Source of the DNA: Lepus europaeus
Taxonomy: Eukaryota; Chordata; Mammalia; Lagomorpha; Leporidae
DNA: 64,000 nt
Assembly (NCBI RefSeq): GCF_033115175.1
Contig: NC_084831.1
Coordinates: 78,687,502 to 78,751,501 of the forward strand
Direction: 5' to 3'
Under the pieces are notes generated by a model. It was not told the origin of the DNA. It saw nothing but the letters and a program-made list of their open reading frames with translations, and searched no databases. Shown in pieces: positions 42,701-51,700 of the stretch (positions are counted from its first letter, which is position 1; each line of letters begins with the position of its first letter). The translations under genes were made by a program, and so were the position numbers.

Positions 42701-45700
42701 TGAGGTCAAAGGAGACCAATTGAAGATTGCCTCAATTATCTTACATAAGAGACACTGAATGTATGAATTCATCTTTTCCATTTTACCACTTATACACTGA
42801 TGTTTCTCAAATTTATGCCTGTGATCAAGACTTCTTCCACTTATACATCCCAAAGATACTCAAAATTCAACATGTTCTAAATTTATTGTACCCTTATCCT
42901 TTTCCTTTGATATTGTCAACTCACTTGGGAGTACCACTATCCATCCAACCATGCAATAAATCTAGAATTTATCTTCGATCCTTTTTCTTTCACTCACTTG
43001 CCACATCTGATCAACCATTCTCTAAGACCCACCAATCCACTTCATATATTGTGTCCCTGTGCTTCATCTCTATTATCATTGCCCTAGTTTAGGTCCTTAT
43101 TTTTTTAAGGATTTATTTATTTATTTGAAAGGCAGAGTTAAACAGAGAGGCCTTCCATCTGCTGGTTCACTCCCCAAATGGCCACAATGGCCAGAGCTGG
43201 GCTGATCCAAACACAGGAGCTTTTTCCAGGTCTGCCACATAGATGCAGTGGCCCAAGGTCTTGGGCCATCTTCTACTGCTTTCCCAGGCTATAGGAGAGA
43301 ATAGGATTGGAAGTGGAGCAGCTGGGTCTCGAACTGTTGCCCATATGGGATGCAGGAGCTGCAGGCCAGGGTTTTAATCTGCTGTGTCACAGCACTGACC
43401 TCCTAACTAGACTTATTTCCTTCTTCCTCCTCAAATTTCTCCTCCACACATCCTTTAGATCTTGTAATTTTTCTTCTCCTTTTAAAAAAATAACTTTTTT
43501 TTTTTTTTAAATTATTTATTTGGATGTCAGAATTAGAGAGAGGAAGAGACAAATAACCTTTATTTGCTGGTTCACTTCCCAGATGGCTGCAATGGCTGGG
43601 GCCAAGCCAGGCCAAAGCCAGGAGTCAGGAGCCAGGACCTTCATCCAGGTGTCCCACATGGGTGCCGGGGCCAAACACTTGGGCTATTTTCTGGTGCTTT
43701 CCCCAGGCCATTAGAAGGAAGCTGGATCAGAAGTGGAGCAGCTGGGACTCCAACTGGCGCCCACATGGGATGCAGGCGGCAGCTTTACCCACCATGCTAC
43801 AACACTGGCCCCAAAATTTAATTCTTTATATAAGAAGCAGATAGAGAGCTTCCATCTGCTTATTCACTCTCACAAGCCCTCAATGGCTGAGACTTGGCAT
43901 GGCCAAAGTCAGGATCCAGGAATTCAATCCACATCTCTCATGTGGGTGATAAGAACCCAATTACTTGAGCCATCTCCAATGCCTCTCAGAGTTCGCATTA
44001 GCAGGAATTTGGGTCAGGAGTAGGAGTGTAGTATTGAACTCGGGTTCTGGGATGCAGATACCTTACTTTTGTTTTTTTAAAGATTTATTTATTTGAAGGG
44101 CAGAGCAAGAGAGTGAGAGTGAAGTGGGGAGAGAGAGAGAGAGAGATCTCTGTTACATCCACTGGTTCACTTCTCAAATGCCCACATCTGGGTTCAGGCC
44201 AGACTGTAGCCAGGAGCCTGGAACTCCATCTAGGTCTTCCAAGTGGGGAGCAGGAACCTAAGTCCTTATACCATCACCTGTTGCTTTCCCAAGCACATTC
44301 ACAGGAAGCTGGGTTGGAAGCAGAACAGCCAGGATTCCATCAGGCACTCTGATATGGGATGTAAGCATCCCAAGGAGCAGCTTAATCCACAGTGTCACAA
44401 CATCTGTCCCTTAACTTGAATCTTTTTCATTTGTTTGTTATTTTTAAATATTTTATTTGAGAGGTAGAGTTACAGACAGAGAGAGAGAGAGAGTCAGAGA
44501 GAGAGGTCTTCCATCTACTTGGTTCACTCCCCAAATGGCCACAATGGCCAGAGAAGGGCTGATCTGAAGCCAGGAACCAGGAGCTTCTTCTGGGTCTCTC
44601 ATGTGGGTGCAGGGGCCCAAGGACTTAGGCTATTCTCCGCTGCTTTCCCAGGTGCATTAGCAGGGAGCTGGATAGGAAGTGGAGCAGCCAGGACTCAAAT
44701 CAGTGCCCACATGGGATGCCAGCACTTCAAGGCAAGGGCTTTATCCTGCTATGCCACAGCTCTGGCCCCCTAACTTGACTCTCGATCACTAACACCCACT
44801 CTTAGATCTTCCAGTTTTTCAAGAGTAAATGGAAATCTGGAGTGTCACATAAATTTGACTAAGACTGAATTGGTATCAAGTTTGTAAAAATTTAGAACAC
44901 TGTGTTCTGCCCCCCCCCCCCCCCCCACACACACTTCAAGGATAAAGCACTTCAACCATGGCAGACCAATGGAGAACATGGTTCTGGAGTTAGGCCAAGC
45001 AGAGGTTAGATCTTGAATCTGCTACCTACTCCTGTGGCAGATGGGGCAAACTACTTAATCACATTAAGCTTCAGGTTCCTCATTCGAAAAATAATGATAA
45101 AAGCTTAACTTGCAGGACATCTAGGAGGAATAAATGAGGCAGTAAATGAAATTACTAAAAAAAATCCTTGGAAAAATGGAATGAAAAGATATTAAAAGAT
45201 TTTAGTGCAAAAATTCTGAAATTCATGCAGTTTTTTCATAATACATATTTTCATGAACTTGTTAAAGATACTTTATATGCATGGGTTTCAAAATTGTTTT
45301 GCACTAAAATAAATATATTTTTTAAAAAAAGATTTATTTATTTGAAAGGCAGAGTTAGAGAAGAAAAGACAGAGAATGAGATCTTCCATTTGCTGGTTTA
45401 CTCCCCAAATGGCTACAACGACCAGGGCTGGGCCAGGTCAAAGCCAGGAGACAGGAACTTCTTCTGGGTCTCCCACATGGGTACAAGAGCCTAAGTACCT
45501 GGGCCATTCTCTGCTGCTTTCCCAGGAGCTGGGAGCTGGATTGGAAGTGGAACAGCAGGGACTTGAACTGGCAACTGTATGGGATGCTGGTGCTGCAGGC
45601 CGTGGCTTAACCCGCTATGCCACAGAGACAGGCCCAAAATAAATATCTTCTAAGTCCATTTTCCATTAACCTTTTGAAGTGTGCTTGTATCTGAAAGCTT

Positions 45701-48700
45701 GGCACAGTCTCTGATATACAGTAAATGCTCAATAAATAATAGCTATTTGCCTATGGCAGCCAAGGTTCTTGATAATACGGCTCTTGTCTACTTCTCCAGC
45801 TTAATCTATCACTGCCTCTATCCTAAAACTGCTGTCACTCTATTTCTTCATGTTGTGAACTTTGTCTCATTCCCCACCCCTCCAATCCTCAGCCCCTCGT
45901 CATCCTTAAGAGTCAGGTCAGTGGTCATCTCCTTTGAAGAGCTTTACCTAAACTCGCTAGGATGAGTTAGGTACTCCTTTCCCTGTCCTTAGAGCATCCT
46001 GTGCAAGTATTTCATCTTTCTATATACCAGGACTCCACTGTTTTGTTTTGTTTTACCACAGTTCCCAGTTCATTCCCAGAAACCACCAGGGACAATACCA
46101 CAACAGCTGGTTTGAGGCCAAACATCTGCCCAGCCCCAAACTATCATCTTTTTTTTTTTTTTTTAAGAATTATTGTATTTATTTGAAAGAGTTACAGAGA
46201 GAGGTCGAGACAGAGAGAGAGGTCTTCCATCCGATGGTTCACTCCCCAGATGGCTGTAATGGCCAGAAGTGCACCGATCTGGAGCCAGGAGCCAGAAGCT
46301 TCCTCCGGGTCTCCCACATGGTATAGGGGCCCAAGCTCTTGGGCCATCTTCCACTGCCTTCCCAGGCCACAGCAGAGAGCTGGATCGGAAGAGGAGCAGC
46401 CAGGACTCGAACCAGTGCCCATATGGGATGCCGGAGCTACAGGCCAGGTCTTTAACCCGCTGTGCCACAGCGCTGGCCCCCCCAAACTATTATCTTAACG
46501 AACTTTTCTACAGTAAGCGAATCCTTTTCCACTGTACTTCTGAAGCTAGGAAGCTATTCCTAATAAGAGTGCAGGTTTAGTGAAAGTCTTACACTTTCTA
46601 CTTGCAGACTAATTTTATTTTTATGCTAAAGTCACTTGGTCATGAGAGCTGGTTTTCCATTCTTCTATTTGAACTACTTGATTAGACCGATCTGTTTGTA
46701 AATTTGCACAATTTCAGCACCTCCTTGAAATCCTCACAGAGAGGATGTCTGTGCACACTCCCCAAACTATTTTATCTCAGAAGAAAGAGCCAAACTGCTA
46801 CTGCTTCACCAGCTGGGTACCCTGAGGCTCACGCTCCACTGAAGACCCAGCAATGCGCTTGACAGCAGAGCCTGCAGCCACAGCAGCCACAGCAGCTGCC
46901 ATCTGGGCCATCAGGCCTGGCGGCCAGGGCAGCAGCAAGTTAGCCAACTGCAGATGGTGGGGCTGCTGCCGGCCTGTGGGCAGCTGGCCGGACAGCCCAT
47001 GCAGGAGGTGTGGCTTCAGCTTTCCCGAATGCTTCCAATGCTAGCACTGGGAGCTCCTAGCGACTGAAGAGCACTGAGGACTTCTTTACTGCCAGTCTGA
47101 TCTTTTTGGTTCTCTTAACTTCTCAGTGAAAGGCACAGTAGACAACTGCCTCCTTGAAACATTCCTTCCTCTCATTTCTGTGGCTGTAACTTCTCAACTT
47201 TTTTTTTTAAAGATTTATTTATTTGAAAGGTAGAGTTGGGGGGGGGGGGTGTCTTCTATCAGCCATTTTACTCCTCAGGTGGCCTCAATGGTTGGAGCTG
47301 GGCCTTTCTGAAGCCAGAGCCAGAAGCTTCTTTTGGGTCTCTGATGTGAGTACAGGGGCCCAAGCGTTTGAGCCGTCTTCTACTGCTTTCCCTAGTACAT
47401 TAGCAGGGAGCTGCATTGGAAGTAGAGCAGCCGTGGCCGGCGCCGCGGCTCACTAGGCTAATCCTCCGCCTTGCGGCGCCGGCACACCGGGTTCTAGTCC
47501 CGGTCGGAGCACCGATCCTGTCCCAGTTGCCCCTCTTGCCAGGGAGTGCAGTGGAGGATGGCCCAAGTGCTTGGGCCCTGCAACCCATGGGAGACCAGGA
47601 AAAGTACCTGGCTCCTGCCATTGCCGCAGCGCGCTACCGCGGCGGCCATTAGAGGGTGAACCAACGGCAAAAGGAAGACCTTTCTCTCTGTCTCTCTCTC
47701 ACTGTCCACTCTGCCTGTCAAAAAAAAAAAAAAAAAAGGAAGTAGAGCAGCCGTAACTCAAATCAGTGCCTATAAGGGATGCTGGCGCTGCAGACACTGG
47801 TTTACCCCACCATGCTACAGCGCAGTCTCCTACTATGTCTTTTTTTTTTTTGGGTGAAAGAGTTACAGAGAGAGGTAGAGACAGAGAGAGAGGTCTTCTA
47901 TCTGCTGGTTCACTCCCCAGATGGCCGCAATGGCCAGAACTGCGCTGATCCAAAGCCTGGAGCCAGGAGTTTCCTCCTGGTCTCCCACATAGGTGCAGGG
48001 GCCCAAGGACTTGGGCCATCTTCTACTGCTTTCCCAGGCCACAGCAGAGAGCTGGATTGGAAGAGGAGCAGCCAGGACTAGAATCAGCGCTCATATGGGA
48101 TGCCGGCGCTTCAGGCCAGGGCTTTAACCCACTGCGCCAGAGTGCTGGCCCCTATTTTTTTTTAATTATGTCTATTTTTCAAAGTGATTGAGGGGGCCAG
48201 TGCCATGGTGTAGTAGATAAAGCTGCCGCCTGTGGTGCCAACATCCCATACGGGTGCCAGTTTGAGTCCCGGCTGCTCTACTTTCATTCCAGCTCTTTGC
48301 TAATATGCTTGGGAAAGCAGCGAAGATGGCCCAAATGCTTGGGCCCCTGCACCCACATGGAAGACCCACATGAAGCACCTGGCTCTGGCTTGGCCCAGCC
48401 CTGGCGGTAGTAGCCAAATGGGGGAATGAAGCAGCAGATGAAATATCTCTGTTGCTGTCTCTCCCTCTCTCTCTGTAATTCTGACTTTCAAATAGATAAA
48501 TATAAATATATCTTTAAAAATAAACACAGTAGTTCTTTTTTTATGGCATTACAAAGGAAGCTATTTTTTTTTTTTTAATTCCAAATCCCCCTTCCTTAGT
48601 CTCTAAAGCAGCAGGCACAACTTGACTGCTCCCAGGAACCCTTTTCCATTGGATCCTGTCTGAGTAGTTCTGCTACCTGGATTTCTTCACCTTCACTGCC

Positions 48701-51700
48701 GGAATCACATGTCCTATTGCCGGTCCAATCCTGGCACTGAGGGACCACCTCCTCCAGTGTATTCTCAGGGCGGGCGGGGAGGACAGAGTAACTCTCAGGA
48801 CACTGCTGGTGCTTCTCATGAATCATGCAAGGAAACTGGCTTGATGTGGATACAGAACTAGAGTGTGTGGAAGAAGCTGGTTCTCCAGCCTGAACTGAGT
48901 TGCTGCTGGGCTGTCCCTGCAGAAAGAATCCTTCCTTTTTATCTAGACTTTTCCACAGCCAGTGAGTGACTCCAGAATGCAGACCATTTCTGGGTGTCAA
49001 GGATGTCGCCACTTCCAGGGAGTCCTGGCATCCTGAAGGCTCCTGCAGTCAGGGCAGATAACAGGGAGGTGGAGGCTGAGCCACCTGGGCCTGTCTCAAC
49101 CGTGAGGGCCAGGGTGGTGGCCTCATTCATTCTTTAAAACTCTCCTTTCTAGAGGATTTTAAAACTCCTGTCTCTTCGAGCTCTCAACTTCCAAGGCCAA
49201 TTCATTTGATCCAACACTTGCATGTCTAGCTCTGAGCTTCCTTCTGAACTTCAGGCTTGGTAGATCTAACTGCTGGTTTGAGATTTCCACTTACCAATCT
49301 GATCCCTTTCTCCAGCTCAACTCCCAAATCCATCATCAGATCCCATCGTTGCTTTTCAAAACTGCCTCTGCAATTCTGCTCCATGCTAACCACCACGATC
49401 TTCCCTCTGTACAAAATTCCAAGTCTCCCTACTGCTTTCCCTGCTTTCTCTCTTGCTATTCTCAACCCACAGAATAGACAGGAGGGATCTTTAAAAGTAG
49501 AACATAATTCTTCAATAAATCCCCATTAGGGAAAAAACACCCTTCATGAAGTGGCTCTCTCTACTTTCTGACCTTAACTCAGGCTAACCTGTTTTCCAAT
49601 TTCCCCAAGTCACAAAGGTCTTGCCTATTTTATGGTACATGGCAAATTCTATTCTGTCTAGAATGTTCTTCCTCAGTTCTGTCATATTCTTCAGGAATCA
49701 GTTTAAATGTAACCTCCCCTGACCATCCTATCTCAAGAAGATTTCCTATTATTGCCTCAGCATATGTTTATCCCTGTCATAGCACTTATATTTATAATTA
49801 AACATTTATGTGTTTCCAAGTCTAATGACCTACATGTTTGCCTACCTGGCAAGAACCAGGCAAGCTTTTTTTTTTTTTTTTTTTAAAGATTTTATTTGTA
49901 TTTATTTCAAAGGTAGAGTGACAGAGAGAGAGATAGATCTTCCATCTGCTGGTTCAGTCCCCAAATAGCCACAACAACCAGGACTGGGCCAGGCTGAAGC
50001 TAGGAGCCTGAACTACATCCAGGTCTTCCAGGGGCCCAAGTACTTCAGCCATCTGCTATTGCCTTCTCAAGTCATTAGTAGGGAGCCAGACTGGAAGCAG
50101 AACAGCCAGGACTCAGAGATGCATTCTGATATGGGATGCTGGTGTTGCAGGTGTTATACAGTTTAACCCACTGTACCATAACACCAGTCCCCAGAACCAG
50201 CCATGTTTTTGTTTTTTTGTTTTTTTTTAATTTTTGACAGGCAGAGTGGACAGTGAGAGAGAGAGACAGAGAGAAAGGTCTTCCTTTGCCGTTGGTTCAC
50301 CCTCTAATGGCCGCCGCGGTAGCGCGCTGCGGCCGGCGCACCGCGCTGTTCCGATGGCAGGAGCCAGGTGCTTCTCCTGGTCTCCCATGGGGTGCAGGGC
50401 CCAAACACTTGGGCCATCCTCCACTGCACTCCCTGGCCACAGCAGAGAGCTGGCCTGGAAGAGGGGCAACCGGGACAGGATCGGTGCCCCGACCGGGACT
50501 AGAACCCGGTGTGCCGGCGCCGCAAGGCGGAGGATTAGCCTGTTGAGCCACGGCGCCGGCCTAGAACCAGCCATGTTTTGTTCAACACTCTGTATACACT
50601 ATCCTCGCCACAGGGCCAACTATTTGGGGTGAATGCAAAATTCACTACACTCATTTTGTGAGTTAAAAGGATTATTTTAGGGGCAGAATCTGGTCCAGTG
50701 GTTAAGATACCAGTTAAGGTGCCCCCGTCCCTTATCAGAGTGACCGGGTTTGAGTCCCACCTCTGGCTCCTGGTTTCAGCTTCCTGCTGATGTAGAACGC
50801 AGACCCTGCAAGGCAGCAGCTGATGGCTCAAGAAGTTGGATTCCTGATACCACCAGGAGACCTGGACTGAGACCCAGTAGAGTGAACCAGCAGATGGTAG
50901 CTCTCTGTCTCTCTGATAAATACATTTTTAAGATCTATATCATTTTATATTTGTCTCCCTACCCCTAAGAAATCAAGCTCTTTTAAAATTAGGATTGTGT
51001 CTTAGTTTTAATTTTTGAACTGTTGGAAACAACTACAGCATCAGTCTTACAGTAGTATGCATTTTTCATTTATTAAACTGAATTAAAAGCAATCAAAAAG
51101 ATGAGGTAAACAACCAGATGGAGAAGCAAAGGAAAAGGAAAGTGTGAGGGGGAGTGCCAGGAGGATGGGTGTTGGTGCACCTGTCCCACCTTATTTGAGG
51201 CAGTTATGACACTCCCACAGTTGCTGGTAACTGGGCTGACTACCAAGCAACTAAAGAGGGGGTACTGCATAGAGCAGACCATGTTGAAAATGTCATGGGA
51301 AAAAAAATCTACAAACCAAACCAAACACATGGTTTTTTTTTCACAAACCTCCTGAAACCCATTTAAGTTTTCCTCCAGGTTATACATTTACTTCTTTTTA
51401 AAGAAATGTTTATTAATTTTTATTTTTTTTTAAAGGCAGAGAGAGAGAGATAGAGAGAGATACCAATCTTCCATCCACTGGCTCACTCTTAAATACCAAC
51501 AATAGCTCAGGCAAAAGCCAGAGCCAGGAACTCCACCAGGGTCTCCCAATTGTGTGGCAGGGATCCAAGTACTTGATTCATTATCTGCTTCCTCCCAAGT
51601 ACATTAGCAGGAAGTCGGGACTCCATCCCAGACACTGTGATATGGGCTGCAGGTATCTGAGGTGATAGCTTACCCTGCTGTGCCACAACCCCTACTCCAA

